64,000 nucleotides of DNA from Actinomadura graeca (lineage in GTDB: Bacteria; Actinomycetota; Actinomycetes; Streptosporangiales; Streptosporangiaceae). The stretch spans positions 3,162,001 to 3,226,000 of the forward strand of contig NZ_CP059572.1 of the NCBI RefSeq assembly GCF_019175365.1, in the 5' to 3' direction. This document shows positions 1-8,288 of this stretch, piece by piece (position 1 is the first letter of the stretch; each line of letters starts with the position of its first letter). Below the pieces are notes generated by a model. The model was not told the origin of the DNA, did not search any database, and saw only the letters and a list, made by a program, of their open reading frames with translations. A program made the translations under genes and the position numbers.

Positions 1-1
1 C

Positions 2-490
2 GCCGCCCTCGCCCTGGCCACGCTCCTGGGTGCCGGGTACGCCGTCCTCGTCGCCGACCGGGGCGGGGACTCCTCCGCCTCGACCGACTTCTGGGGCCCG
101 TCGCCCCGCGGCCCGGCCTCGCCGGGCCGGTCCGCGACCGCGAGGGCCGGTCCGCCCGCCAGGTCCCCGGCGGCGCCGTCGGCCGGCGCGGGCAAGCGGG
201 ACACGGGGAAGCGGGAGTCCCCGCGGCCGGCCGTGTCCCGGACGCCGACGCCCCAGGCGAGCAACGGGGAGCCGCGCTCCTCGGCCCCGAAGGTGCTCGG
301 ACGGGTGTCCTCCGACGACGTGCACCGCTACTGCCTCGCCCAGGGGTACTCCGAAAGCGGTGGCAGCGAGGGCAACTTCTGGTGCTACAAACCCGGCGGA
401 ATGCACGTGAACCTGGCGAACGTCTGCCGGTGGGCCTATCCGGGCCACCGCAACGTCAGTGCCGTCGGGACGACGTGCAAGACGTCCTGA
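2..490 (+). CDS. C-terminal part of a membrane-anchored, Cys-containing secreted protein (5' partial)
   Basis: The frame is open from base 2, so the start lies outside the window. The visible part begins with the end of a hydrophobic segment (Ala/Leu-rich, about 15 residues), followed by roughly 70 residues of Ser/Pro/Arg-rich low-complexity linker and then a compact domain of about 55 residues with four cysteines (Y-C-L-A-Q-G-Y, W-C-Y, V-C-R-W, T-T-C). Small C-terminal domains with a C-R-W and terminal W/T-x-C pattern occur after a transmembrane helix in many actinobacterial membrane proteins and some Ser/Thr kinases. The cysteines probably form two disulfides outside the cell. What precedes the membrane segment cannot be seen, so the protein family is open. 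Confidence 0.6.
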   Translation, partial: AALALATLLGAGYAVLVADRGGDSSASTDFWGPSPRGPASPGRSATARAGPPARSPAAPSAGAGKRDTGKRESPRPAVSRTPTPQASNGEPRSSAPKVLGRVSSDDVHRYCLAQGYSESGGSEGNFWCYKPGGMHVNLANVCRWAYPGHRNVSAVGTTCKTS

Positions 491-574
491 CCTCGCACGA
501 CCGGCTTTCTGATAGCGCCCCGCCCGCGATGTCACGAGTGGACATCGCGCGCGGGCCTCTGCTGTGCTCCTCCC

Positions 575-1516
575 ATGCGCAGATCAGCTCGGCTCAGGAC
601 GCTCCTCGGCCCGGTCACGCTCGCGGCCTCCCTGGGGCTCGGCCTCTCCGGGTGCGGCTCCTCGCCCGCCCCGGCCGTCCCGCGGAGCGCGGCGTCCCAC
701 CTGACCGCGCAGGACTCCGTCGCCCTGAGACTGGGCGAGCTGGAGCGGTCGTACAAGGGACGCGTCGGGGCGTTCGCGCTCGACACCGGGAGCGGCCGGG
801 CCGTCGCGTACCGGGCGGCCGAGCGGTTCCCGTTCACGTCCACGTTCAAGGCGATGGCCTGCGGCGCGATCCTGCGCAAGGCCCGCCGGTCCGACCCCGG
901 GCTGCTCGACCGGCGCCTGCGCTGGACGAAGGACGACCTGCTCCCGAACTCCCCGGTCACCGGCGAGCACGTCGAGGACGGCCTCACCGTCGCCGAGCTG
1001 TGCCACGCGGCCGTCACCCGCAGCGACAACACCGCCGCGAACGTCCTCCTCGGGCAGATCGGCGGACCGGCGGGGCTGACCCGCTTCCTGCGCTCGCTCA
1101 ACGACCCGGTGTCCAGGCTCGACCGGTACGAGACCGACCTCAACCTCTGGAGGCCCGGCCAGGAACGCGACACCACCACGCCCGCCACCGTGGGCCGTGA
1201 CCTGGCGGCCCTCACCACCGGCCGGGCGCTGGCGCCGCCGGACCGGGCGCGGCTGGACGGCTGGCTGCGCGCCAGTACCACCGGCGGTGCGCGCATCCGC
1301 GCCGGTGTCCCCCGGGGCTGGGCCGTCGGCGACAAGACCGGCACGGGCTCGACCTACGGCACCGCCGCCGACATCGCCGTCGTCACACCCCCGCACCACG
1401 CGCCGCTGATCATCGCCATCTACACCAACCGGGATGACGCCCAGGGCCAAGCGGACGAATCCGTCATCGCGCGCACCACGTCCATCCTCGTCGACGGCCT
1501 GGGCCCGATCCGCTGA
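575..1516 (+). CDS. bla: Class A serine beta-lactamase, lipoprotein
   Basis: Hydrolyses beta-lactam rings by an acyl-serine mechanism at the outer face of the membrane. All family motifs are present in the 313-residue product: S89-T-F-K92 (nucleophile), S150-D-N152, E186-T-D-L-N190 (the general-base Glu of the omega loop) and K254-T-G256. The N-terminus is a lipoprotein signal with lipobox L-S-G-C27, so it should be lipid-anchored. There is no clear Shine-Dalgarno sequence ahead of the ATG. No BlaI/BlaR-type regulator lies next to it. It converges with the next gene, the two stops being only 6 nt apart. Confidence 0.93.
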   Translation: MRRSARLRTLLGPVTLAASLGLGLSGCGSSPAPAVPRSAASHLTAQDSVALRLGELERSYKGRVGAFALDTGSGRAVAYRAAERFPFTSTFKAMACGAILRKARRSDPGLLDRRLRWTKDDLLPNSPVTGEHVEDGLTVAELCHAAVTRSDNTAANVLLGQIGGPAGLTRFLRSLNDPVSRLDRYETDLNLWRPGQERDTTTPATVGRDLAALTTGRALAPPDRARLDGWLRASTTGGARIRAGVPRGWAVGDKTGTGSTYGTAADIAVVTPPHHAPLIIAIYTNRDDAQGQADESVIARTTSILVDGLGPIR

Positions 1517-1522
1517 CACCGC

Positions 1523-2365
1523 TCAGAGTTTGCAGGACAGCGAGGTGATGTCCGCTTCCTTGGGCTTGAATTGGCTCTCGAAGTCGCCCTTGCTGGTGTC
1601 GCCGCCCGGATACGCCTTGGCGGCCTGGGGAAGCTGGGTCTGGAAGACGCCCCGCCACTTCTCCCTCAGGAAGAGCCGGATCTTCTCGTTGAGCTTGAGG
1701 CAATCGTCGTGATGTCCGGCGAGGAATCCCACGCCGTAGTACTGGAGCTGGCCGAAAGTGCCGGGCAGCACCACCCGGTAGCGCCCCGGGTTGGCCTGGA
1801 GGAAGCCGTACAGGATGAGCGTGTCGTTGAACACCGCGTCCGCGTTGTGCTTGTCCATCTCGGCTGTGCACGCCGTGGTGGTCGGCTTCCGCGTCCCCAT
1901 TCTCGCCCCGGGGATGTCGACCTCCGATCCGGTGGTGCTGCCCACCGTGCAGACGCTCTTGTTCCGCACGGATGCGAGGCCGGTGATGCGGTGGTCGCCG
2001 ACGCGGACGAGCAGCGCCTGGTCGCTCACGATGTACGGCCCCGCGAAGTCGATCCCCATGTCGTTGCGCTCTTTGGTGATCGAGAAGCTCGACACGACCA
2101 GGTTCGCGGATCTGGCCTTCAGGAAACCTATCCGGTCGCGGGAGGTGAGGATCGTGGGGGCGTAGGGAAGGCCCAGGCTGTCGGCGAGGAACTTCATGAG
2201 ATCGATGTCGAAACCGGAGAGGTTGGTCGTGCCCGCGGCGAACCCGGGGCCGTCGTTGGCCACCCCCACGGTCAGCCGGTCGCGCAATATCGTGTCCTTC
2301 TCCTCAGAGCCACGCGCGCAGCCCGCCGCTAAGAGAAGGACGAAGCAGAGCAGGATCCGCCGCAT
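1523..2365 (-). CDS. Family 3 extracellular solute-binding lipoprotein (amino-acid ABC type)
   Basis: A 280-residue periplasmic-binding-protein-like lipoprotein (signal ending L-A-A-G-C16). It shows the family 3 pattern: D-R-L-T-V-G-V near the start, then G-F-D-I-D-L, a second-lobe segment A-D-A-V-F-N-D and an N-E-K-I late in the chain, as in glutamate/glutamine-binding proteins. Two cysteines around residues 145 and 170 could form the disulfide seen in some members. The ATG at 2365 has GGAGGGAAGG upstream. No permease or ATPase gene is adjacent, so it either serves a distant transporter or has a sensing role. It follows the membrane gene at 2383-3054 by 17 nt and is probably cotranscribed with it. 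Confidence 0.8.
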   Translation of the reverse strand: MRRILLCFVLLLAAGCARGSEEKDTILRDRLTVGVANDGPGFAAGTTNLSGFDIDLMKFLADSLGLPYAPTILTSRDRIGFLKARSANLVVSSFSITKERNDMGIDFAGPYIVSDQALLVRVGDHRITGLASVRNKSVCTVGSTTGSEVDIPGARMGTRKPTTTACTAEMDKHNADAVFNDTLILYGFLQANPGRYRVVLPGTFGQLQYYGVGFLAGHHDDCLKLNEKIRLFLREKWRGVFQTQLPQAAKAYPGGDTSKGDFESQFKPKEADITSLSCKL

Positions 2366-2382
2366 CACCGCCACCTTCCCTC

Positions 2383-3054
2383 CTAGTTCGCCAGCACCGC
2401 TCGTGTGACACGCAGGTCGATGAGGCAGTTCTTGTCGCGCTCGTTGGCCACCGTGATCTCCAGATGCACTTTCCTGAGCCCGGACGCCAGGGCGATCTCG
2501 GCGGGGGCGCCGGGGAGCACCCTGACCGCCGGGCGGCGGTTGCCCTCGGTCTCCGCGGTCACCGAAAGGGCGGTCGACGGGACGCAGGTCCCGATCGCCG
2601 CGTTGGAGTCGGCGATGTCGAACGTCAGCACGAGATGGCGGCGCCTGACCGTGATCGTTTCGAGGTCCAGGGTCGCGTGCCCGCCCGGCCTGATCTTCTC
2701 GCCGCCGCCGAGGCGCACGTCGGCCAGCACGTCGATGTTCCGGTTGGCCCGGTAGAGGGACCACCCGGCCCAGCCCGAAGAGACGGCCGCGTCGGCGGCC
2801 AGGAGGCCCACGACCAGGCCGGACTTGAACCGGGCCGACAGCTCCGGAAAGCCCGAGAACCTGCGGGGCTCGTAGATCGCGGCCCAGAGCGTGGCGATCG
2901 CGCTGAGGACGCCCGCCGCGATTCCCAGGGAGGCCGCGAACTGCGACGGGCCGCTCGTCCTCAGCGCCGCCAGCACGAAGAGGATGATCGCCCACCCCAG
3001 GGCGATCACCATGCCGGGTAACAGCCAGCGAGGTCGGGTTCGGCCGGCGACCAT
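2383..3054 (-). CDS. Membrane protein of unknown function, upstream of the binding lipoprotein
   Basis: A 223-residue protein with about three hydrophobic segments in the first 105 residues (around 10-30, 40-60 and 80-100), followed by a soluble, beta-rich domain of about 115 residues predicted outside the membrane, with two cysteines (G-T-C-V and K-N-C-L-I-D). I do not recognise the family. Its close linkage (17 nt) to the solute-binding lipoprotein suggests that they act together at the envelope. No good ribosome binding site precedes the ATG. Confidence 0.6.
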   Translation of the reverse strand: MVAGRTRPRWLLPGMVIALGWAIILFVLAALRTSGPSQFAASLGIAAGVLSAIATLWAAIYEPRRFSGFPELSARFKSGLVVGLLAADAAVSSGWAGWSLYRANRNIDVLADVRLGGGEKIRPGGHATLDLETITVRRRHLVLTFDIADSNAAIGTCVPSTALSVTAETEGNRRPAVRVLPGAPAEIALASGLRKVHLEITVANERDKNCLIDLRVTRAVLAN

Positions 3055-3242
3055 GGCGACAAGTCTGATCCAGTGCGCGCCGGACGTACAGCAGTTCTGA
3101 ATTTCTCACCCTTTTAAGGGAATTATTCAGAAAATCGCCAATCAAGTTGAAAATCCCGATTGGGCGGGTCGGTGGCGCGCGACCGGAAGGACCGGGGGTT
3201 CGCGAGGGGCTCGGCGGGGGAGGTAGAACGGAGCCCGGCGTC

Positions 3243-3289
3243 GCCCGCCGGGCCCGCGTGATCGAGGGGGTCACGCGGGCCCGGCGGGC
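3243..3289. terminator. 19-bp perfect stem with 9-nt loop
   Basis: Bases 3243-3261 are exactly complementary to 3271-3289, leaving a 9-nt loop. The stem is almost entirely G/C. It lacks a clear T-run but is strong enough to act as an actinobacterial factor-independent terminator, or as an mRNA-stabilising structure, on either strand. Confidence 0.5.
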
Positions 3290-3430
3290 TCCCCCACCGC
3301 CGGAGAGCCGCCGGCCCCCGGCTGCTGCGCTCCTGGCGTCCGCGTAGGCGACGCCCGGCACGGACACCACGGTCACGGGTCATGCGCCCGTACGCACGCC
3401 CTTCGCCGGATGACGCCCTCGAATGACGTG

Positions 3431-3509
3431 CCGTGGAATGACGGGCGGGTTCACCTGGCCCGGGGTTGCCTCCCCCCGGCATCCCCGACGCCCGCCCGTC
3501 ATTCCACGG
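3431..3509 (-). terminator. 19-bp perfect inverted repeat downstream of the SRPBCC operon
   Basis: Bases 3431-3449 pair perfectly with 3491-3509. The 41-nt interior contains a second small stem (3460-3465 with 3474-3479). The outer arm lies 39 nt past the stop codon of the minus-strand gene ending at 3548, the expected place for its terminator. The nested-stem design and long interior are less usual for a simple terminator. Confidence 0.55.
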
Positions 3510-3547
3510 CTGTCCTCACCGTGTCCCCCGCCGGGGACACGGGAGCC

Positions 3548-4564
3548 TTACCGGGCGGCCTCCTGCTGCTTGCCCGTCGCCTTGCTCTCCTTGTTCTCCT
3601 TCTCCTTGTCGGCGCGCTTCTCGTCGTCGAGCGCCTCCTCGTGCGTCTTGACGACCTCGCTGTCACGGATCTCGCCGCGCCAGCCCTCGATGTCGTCGGC
3701 GCGGGTGAGCGACTGCGTCATGACGTGGCGGCCGAAGTGCTTCAGCTCCAGCCGGACGCGGCGGCCCTGGGCGCGCCACAGGTTGCCCGTCCGCTCGAAC
3801 AGGCCCTGCGGGTGGTATTCGAGGACGAGCAGGACGCGGGTCAGGTTCGGCGCGAGCTCGTGGAAGCTCACCGTGCCGTCGACGTGGCCCTTGGAGCCCT
3901 TGGAGCGCCAGACGATGTGGTCGTCCGGGACCTGCTCGATGATCGTGGACTCCCACGTCCGGCTGGACCAGAAGATCTTCGCCTTCCAGTTCAGCTTGCC
4001 CTCCTCGGGCTGGTCGACGCTGACGACCTTCTTCATGAAGGACGGGTAGTCCTGGAACTGCGTCCACTGGTCGTAGACGAGGCGGCGCGGGGCCCCGATG
4101 TCGGTGTGCTCGACGATGTTGGTGACCTTGACCTTCTTGCCACCGCCGCCCTTGCCGCCCTTGCCGTCGCCGCCGCCCTTGAGCGCCTTGCCGACCGTGT
4201 CGGTCAGGCCGCCGACCAGGCCCTTCTTCTCCTTGTCGTCCTTGCCGTCCTGCCCGCCCTTGCCCTTGGAGCCGTTCGCTGCCTTCGCGGCGGCGTTCTT
4301 GGCCGTGGAGTTCTTGGACGGCGTGCCCTTGTCCTCGGACTCCTCCGGCGACGCGCCGTTGGCCCGGCGGCTGATCGCCCGGCCCGCCGCGACGGCCGCG
4401 CCGGCGCCGAGCAGGACGCCGCCCGCCGTGCCCGCGGTGCGCCCGGCGGGCAGGTTCTTGGTGAGCCGGCCGAGGTCCGGCGTGCGGCTCTTACGGCGGC
4501 CTACGGGCAGCCGTTTCGCGATCTTGCCGACGGGCAGCACGCCCGTCCGGTTACCGCGCTTCAT
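3548..4564 (-). CDS. SRPBCC-fold (polyketide cyclase/dehydrase-like) protein, copy 1
   Basis: About 338 residues. The N-terminal half (to about residue 140) is basic and low-complexity, with an Ala/Gly hydrophobic patch around 45-65 and Lys/Gly/Asp-rich repeats. The C-terminal half is an SRPBCC/START-like domain beginning V-E-H-T-D-I-G-A-P-R and containing F-Q-D-Y-P-S-F-M-K-K-V and R-V-L-L-V-L-E-Y. The tail is highly charged (Lys/Glu). SRPBCC proteins bind hydrophobic ligands; the substrate here is unknown. The second ATG (4564) is preferred over 4570 because GGAGG then sits 8 nt upstream. It is a paralogue of the gene just upstream and is probably cotranscribed with it. Such proteins are often found near gas-vesicle genes in actinomycetes, but none is visible here. 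Confidence 0.75.
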   Translation of the reverse strand: MKRGNRTGVLPVGKIAKRLPVGRRKSRTPDLGRLTKNLPAGRTAGTAGGVLLGAGAAVAAGRAISRRANGASPEESEDKGTPSKNSTAKNAAAKAANGSKGKGGQDGKDDKEKKGLVGGLTDTVGKALKGGGDGKGGKGGGGKKVKVTNIVEHTDIGAPRRLVYDQWTQFQDYPSFMKKVVSVDQPEEGKLNWKAKIFWSSRTWESTIIEQVPDDHIVWRSKGSKGHVDGTVSFHELAPNLTRVLLVLEYHPQGLFERTGNLWRAQGRRVRLELKHFGRHVMTQSLTRADDIEGWRGEIRDSEVVKTHEEALDDEKRADKEKENKESKATGKQQEAAR

Positions 4565-4613
4565 GTTCATTACCTCCGCTGGTTTCTCTGGGGTTCTCCG
4601 GATGGGCCGCCCC

Positions 4614-5480
4614 TTACGGGGACGTGACGACCTCGCCGTCCCGGATCTCGCCGCGCCAGCCCCGGACGTCCTCGGGCCGCGTCAGCGAGCGGGTCATCAC
4701 GTGACGGCGGAAGTGCTTGAGTTCGAGCCGGACCCGCCGCCCCTGGGCCCGCCACAGGTTTCCGGTCTTCTCGAACAGCCCGCGCGGGCGGTATTCGAGG
4801 ACGAGCAGCACGCGCGTCAGGTTCGGCGCGAGCTCGTGGAAGCTGACCGTCCCGTCCACCCGCCCCTTGCGGGCCTTGGACCGCCACACGATGTGCCGGT
4901 CGGGCAGCTGCTCGACGATGCTCGACTGCCAGGTCCGGCTGGACAGGAAGATCTTCGCCTTCCAGTTCAGCTTCTCGTCGGACGCCTGGTCGACGCTGAC
5001 GACCTTCTTCATGAAGGACGGATAGTCCTGGAACCGCGTCCACTGGTCGTAGACGAGCCGCCGCGGGGCCCCGATGTCGATCTGCTCCACGATGGTGGTG
5101 AGCTTGCCCGGGCGCCCGCGCCCGAAGAGGCGGGCGAGCGTCTCCTTGAGCGCCGCCCATCCCGCGCTGAGCAGCGCGCGGGCCGGGGACCTGCCCTCGC
5201 TGAGGGCACGCGCGCCCGCCAGGGCCGCCTTCGCCAGGGGACCGGCGTGCTCGGCCTCGGCGGCCAGCCGGCGCACCGTCCGCTCCAGCCGCCGCTCGAC
5301 GCGGGCGATGATCCTCCCTGTCAGCCGACGCCCGGCCCGCCGGGTGGCGTGCGCGGCCGCGTAGCCGCCCGCCCCGGCCGCCGCGCCCGCGACGGCGCCC
5401 GCCACCGTGCCCTTCGCGGCGGTGCGCCTCGCCGCGGCGCGCCGTATCCGGCGCGCCGCCCCGCCCCTCCGCACGTTCAT
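4614..5480 (-). CDS. SRPBCC-fold protein, copy 2
   Basis: A 288-residue paralogue of the downstream gene. The SRPBCC domains (from V-E-Q-I-D-I-G-A-P-R-R onward) are nearly identical in sequence, whereas the N-terminal regions have diverged: here an Arg-rich stretch, an Ala/Gly hydrophobic segment (about 22-42) and a helical region. It ends just after the domain, without the charged tail of copy 1. The ATG at 5480 has a purine-rich GAGGTGAAGAAGG upstream, and upstream in-frame codons lack this signal. The pair looks like a tandem duplication in which only the ligand-binding domain was conserved. Confidence 0.75.
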   Translation of the reverse strand: MNVRRGGAARRIRRAAARRTAAKGTVAGAVAGAAAGAGGYAAAHATRRAGRRLTGRIIARVERRLERTVRRLAAEAEHAGPLAKAALAGARALSEGRSPARALLSAGWAALKETLARLFGRGRPGKLTTIVEQIDIGAPRRLVYDQWTRFQDYPSFMKKVVSVDQASDEKLNWKAKIFLSSRTWQSSIVEQLPDRHIVWRSKARKGRVDGTVSFHELAPNLTRVLLVLEYRPRGLFEKTGNLWRAQGRRVRLELKHFRRHVMTRSLTRPEDVRGWRGEIRDGEVVTSP

Positions 5481-6089
5481 GCCTTCTTCACCTCGTCGCC
5501 CGCCGTCCGCGGGTGCTCTGTTCGCCTGCGATCGTCCCGCTCCGTGCGCCCGGCTGGCGCACGGCACCCGGGTTACCCGTACAAAGAAGGGCAAAACAGC
5601 CGCCAGGCCAGGGGCGGGACCCGGCGGCGCCGGATGAGGGCGCCGAGACCGTCCCACGCCGCCGTGAGGGCGTGCTCGGACGCCGCGCACGAATGCGCTC
5701 AGAGCGAACATCTCGACACTCCTGACATGCCGACCAGACCACCCCAGCGTGGACACCGGACCAGAACGCCGCAGTTCCAGCGGCCGGTCACAGTTAAGAC
5801 TCTTGCGTAATAGAACTCTTGAACTGGTACGGACCAGCTTTTATCTTCAGGGCCAACGCGCGTTTGTGCTCAGTCGGCATTCGCATCGCGCACAAATCGT
5901 CATGCGCGAGAGGGGAGCTCCCGGGCGGACCCGAGACCGCCCGGAAACCGGACCCGGAGAACTCGGCCGGCCGGACGGCCCGGGGTGGGCAGAACCCCGG
6001 TCCGCCCGCGGGCCGGCGAAGCCATGCGCACAAGTCGGAAACGGACGCGCCGCGCGTCCGGGAAATGCAAGCCGGAGAAGGCGGGACAG
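5481..6089. other. Divergent intergenic region and long leader of the sugar operon
   Basis: A 609-nt region between the SRPBCC operon (leftward) and the sugar ABC operon (rightward). It holds the DasR-like promoter/operator described separately. The rest, 5850-6089, would be a leader of about 240 nt. An in-frame ATG at 5985 would extend the binding protein by 35 residues, but this would bury its lipoprotein signal, so the region is taken as untranslated. No other gene is supported. Confidence 0.5.
5819..5847 (+). promoter_or_regulatory. Promoter with DasR-type operator (dre-like) in its spacer
   Basis: A -35-like TTGAAC (5819-5824) and a -10-like TATCTT (5842-5847) are separated by 17 nt. 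Between and overlapping them lies ACTGGTACGGACCAGC (5823-5838), an inverted repeat of CTGGT/ACCAG. This closely matches the known Streptomyces DasR responsive element, which has ACTGGT and ACCAGT arms around CTAG. A repressor bound here would block the polymerase directly. The site lies about 250 nt upstream of the binding-protein start. Confidence 0.6.
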
Positions 6090-7340
6090 ATGAAACGGCA
6101 CCTCACGGTCGCCATCGCCACGGGCCTGACCGTGGCGCTCGGCGTCAGCGGTTGCGGGAAGGGCAGTTCGTCGGACGACGGCGGCTCCGACGGCAAGAGC
6201 ATCAAGTTCGTCGCGGCGATCTACGACGACAACACCAAGCCCTACTGGGACGCGCTCATCAAGGACTTCGAGGCCAAGAACTCCGGCTACAAGGTGCAGC
6301 TGGAGATGGTCGACTGGACCCAGATGGACGCCAAGGTGAAGACCTACATCCAGACGAAACAGGCGCCCGACGTCCTCAACTACAACGCCTTCTCCGACTT
6401 CGCGCGGGACGGCCTGATCTACAAGGCGTCCGAGGTCGTCTCACCGTCCACGCTGGGCGACTTCACGCCGACATTCGTCGAGCAGGCCAAGTACAACGGC
6501 GAGCAGTACGGCCTCCCCTTCATCTCCAGCGCCCGTCTCCTCTTCTACAACAAGACCCTGTTCAAAAAGGCCGGTATCGCCGAGGCGCCGAAGACCTGGG
6601 CCGAGGTCAGGACGGACGCCGAAAAGGTCAAGAAGGCCGGCGCCACCGGATACGGGCTGCCGCTCGGCCCCGAAGAGTCACAGGCGGAGTTCTACTCCTG
6701 GGCGATGAACAACGGCGGCGGCTGGGTCGACGCCTCCGGCAAGTGGGCCATCAACCAGCCCGCCAACGTCGACACCCTGACGTTCCTCAAGGGGCTCACC
6801 CAGGCCAAGCTCACCCAGCCGAACCCCGAGACCACCGACCGCAAGACGGTGTTCAACCAGTTCGCGCAGGGCAAGGTCGGCATGGCGATCGGCGGCCCGT
6901 TCACCAAGGCCGGGTTCATCGACCCCGTCAACAAGGGCCTGGACTTCGGCGTCGCGCCGCTGCCGAGCAAGAGCGGCTCGGAGCACAACACGCTCGGCGT
7001 CATGGACGTCCTCGCCGCGTTCAAGAAGAGCGACGGCAAGAACAAGGAGGCCATCAAGAAGTTCCTCGACTTCTTCTACCAGAAGGAGAACACCTCCCGG
7101 TTCCTCAGCAAGGAGGGCTTCCTCCCGGTGACGAGGTCGGCCGGTGACGCGCTCAGCTCCGACCCGTACATGAAGCAGTTCGTGGACGCACTGCCCACCT
7201 CCAAGTTCGCCCCGACCAGCAACCCGGCGTGGTCGGCGGTCGCGGGCGCGGTCAAGCAGGACCTCGGCACCTCGGTGGCGGGCAAGGACCCGAAGAAGGT
7301 CCTGGACGACATCCAGAAGACGGCCGAGAAGAGCGGCTGA
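6090..7340 (+). CDS. Sugar ABC transporter substrate-binding lipoprotein (family 1)
   Basis: A 416-residue extracellular sugar-binding protein. The chosen ATG gives a classical lipoprotein signal ending V-S-G-C22. It then shows the family 1 architecture: an A-I-Y-D-D-N-T-K-P-Y-W start, a Q-A-P-D-V-L-N-Y segment, Y-G-L-P-F-I-S-S-A-R-L-L-F-Y-N-K, and a late K-V-G-M-A-I-G-G-P segment. It is the first gene of an operon with two permeases and a ROK kinase. The DasR-like operator in its promoter argues for N-acetylglucosamine or chito-oligosaccharide uptake, which is an inference from regulation. No ATPase is in the operon; in Streptomyces the shared MsiK ATPase serves such transporters. Confidence 0.88.
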   Translation: MKRHLTVAIATGLTVALGVSGCGKGSSSDDGGSDGKSIKFVAAIYDDNTKPYWDALIKDFEAKNSGYKVQLEMVDWTQMDAKVKTYIQTKQAPDVLNYNAFSDFARDGLIYKASEVVSPSTLGDFTPTFVEQAKYNGEQYGLPFISSARLLFYNKTLFKKAGIAEAPKTWAEVRTDAEKVKKAGATGYGLPLGPEESQAEFYSWAMNNGGGWVDASGKWAINQPANVDTLTFLKGLTQAKLTQPNPETTDRKTVFNQFAQGKVGMAIGGPFTKAGFIDPVNKGLDFGVAPLPSKSGSEHNTLGVMDVLAAFKKSDGKNKEAIKKFLDFFYQKENTSRFLSKEGFLPVTRSAGDALSSDPYMKQFVDALPTSKFAPTSNPAWSAVAGAVKQDLGTSVAGKDPKKVLDDIQKTAEKSG

Positions 7341-8288
7341 GTGCAGGACGTGAAGCTTAGGGAGCGGGACGCCGGCGCCGCGGCGCGGGCGCCCCGCCCC
7401 TCCGCGCTCCGGCGGGCCGGGCGGGCGCTGACCCCGCTGCTGTGGCTCGGCCCGTCCCTCGCCCTGATCACCGTCGTCGTGCTGTGGCCCGTCTTCGAGA
7501 TGGCCCGCACGTCCCTGCTGAAGATCAGCTCGTCGGGGGTCACGCTCGGCGGCAACGGCACCGCCAACTACACCGACCTGTTCGACGAGGACGACCTCGT
7601 CCCCGTCGTGCTGCGGACGCTCGGCTGGGTCGCGGGGGTCGTCGTCACCACGATGGTGCTGTCCCTCGCGATCGGGCAGCTGCTGAACGCCCGGTTCCCG
7701 GGACGGCGCGTCGTCCGCTGGACCGTGATCGTCCCGTGGGCCGCGTCCGTGCTGATGACGTCGCTGATCTGGAAGTGGATGCTGGACAACTACTCCGGCC
7801 TGGTCAACCGGGTGCTGCTCGACCTGCACCTGATCGACGAGCCGGTGAACTGGCTGGCCCATCCCTGGCAGGCGATGCTGTGGATGATGTGGGTCGCGGT
7901 GTTCGTGTCGCTGCCGTTCGCGTCGTTCGTGATCCTCGCCGGGCTCCAGACGATCCCCGGCGAGCTGTACGAGGCCGCCCGCGTCGACGGCGCCGGGCCG
8001 CTGCGCATGTACCTCGGCATCACGCTGCCGCTGCTGCGCCCCGCGCTGCTCATCGCCTCCATCATCAACGTGATCAACGTCTTCAACAGCTTCCCGATCA
8101 TCTGGGCGATGACCGGGGGCGGCCCCGGGCACGCCACCGACACCACCACCACCTTCATGTACAAGCTCGCGTTCTACGACCAGAACGTCGGCGAGTCCGC
8201 CGCGATGGCCGTGGTCAACTTCGTCCTCATCCTCGTCATGGTGCTGCTGTACCTGAAGGCCGCGCGCTGGCGGGAGGAGGTCCGTTGA
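7341..8288 (+). CDS. Sugar ABC transporter permease (MalF type)
   Basis: A 315-residue inner-membrane permease with about six transmembrane helices. It carries the EAA loop that docks the ATPase: Y-E-A-A-R-V-D-G-A-G followed by L-P-L-L-R-P. The GTG start directly abuts the stop of the binding-protein gene, showing translational coupling. The N-terminal approximately 30 residues are basic and cytoplasmic. It forms the channel with the next permease. Confidence 0.9.
   Translation: MQDVKLRERDAGAAARAPRPSALRRAGRALTPLLWLGPSLALITVVVLWPVFEMARTSLLKISSSGVTLGGNGTANYTDLFDEDDLVPVVLRTLGWVAGVVVTTMVLSLAIGQLLNARFPGRRVVRWTVIVPWAASVLMTSLIWKWMLDNYSGLVNRVLLDLHLIDEPVNWLAHPWQAMLWMMWVAVFVSLPFASFVILAGLQTIPGELYEAARVDGAGPLRMYLGITLPLLRPALLIASIINVINVFNSFPIIWAMTGGGPGHATDTTTTFMYKLAFYDQNVGESAAMAVVNFVLILVMVLLYLKAARWREEVR

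Larger units (their letters stand above)
3055..3547. other. Intergenic region with two long perfect hairpins
   Basis: No credible gene lies in this 493-nt stretch. It contains two perfect 19-bp inverted repeats (annotated separately). Both flanking genes are on the minus strand, so the part nearest 3054 should hold the promoter for the membrane protein gene, and the part nearest 3547 should hold the terminator of the SRPBCC operon. The AT-rich patch around 3095-3160 is the likeliest promoter position. Confidence 0.6.

Noticed and set aside
4098..5810. Plus-strand open frame of 570 codons opposite the SRPBCC pair
   Set aside because: Pro/Arg/Ala-rich translation with no domain, whereas the minus strand encodes two similar folded proteins.
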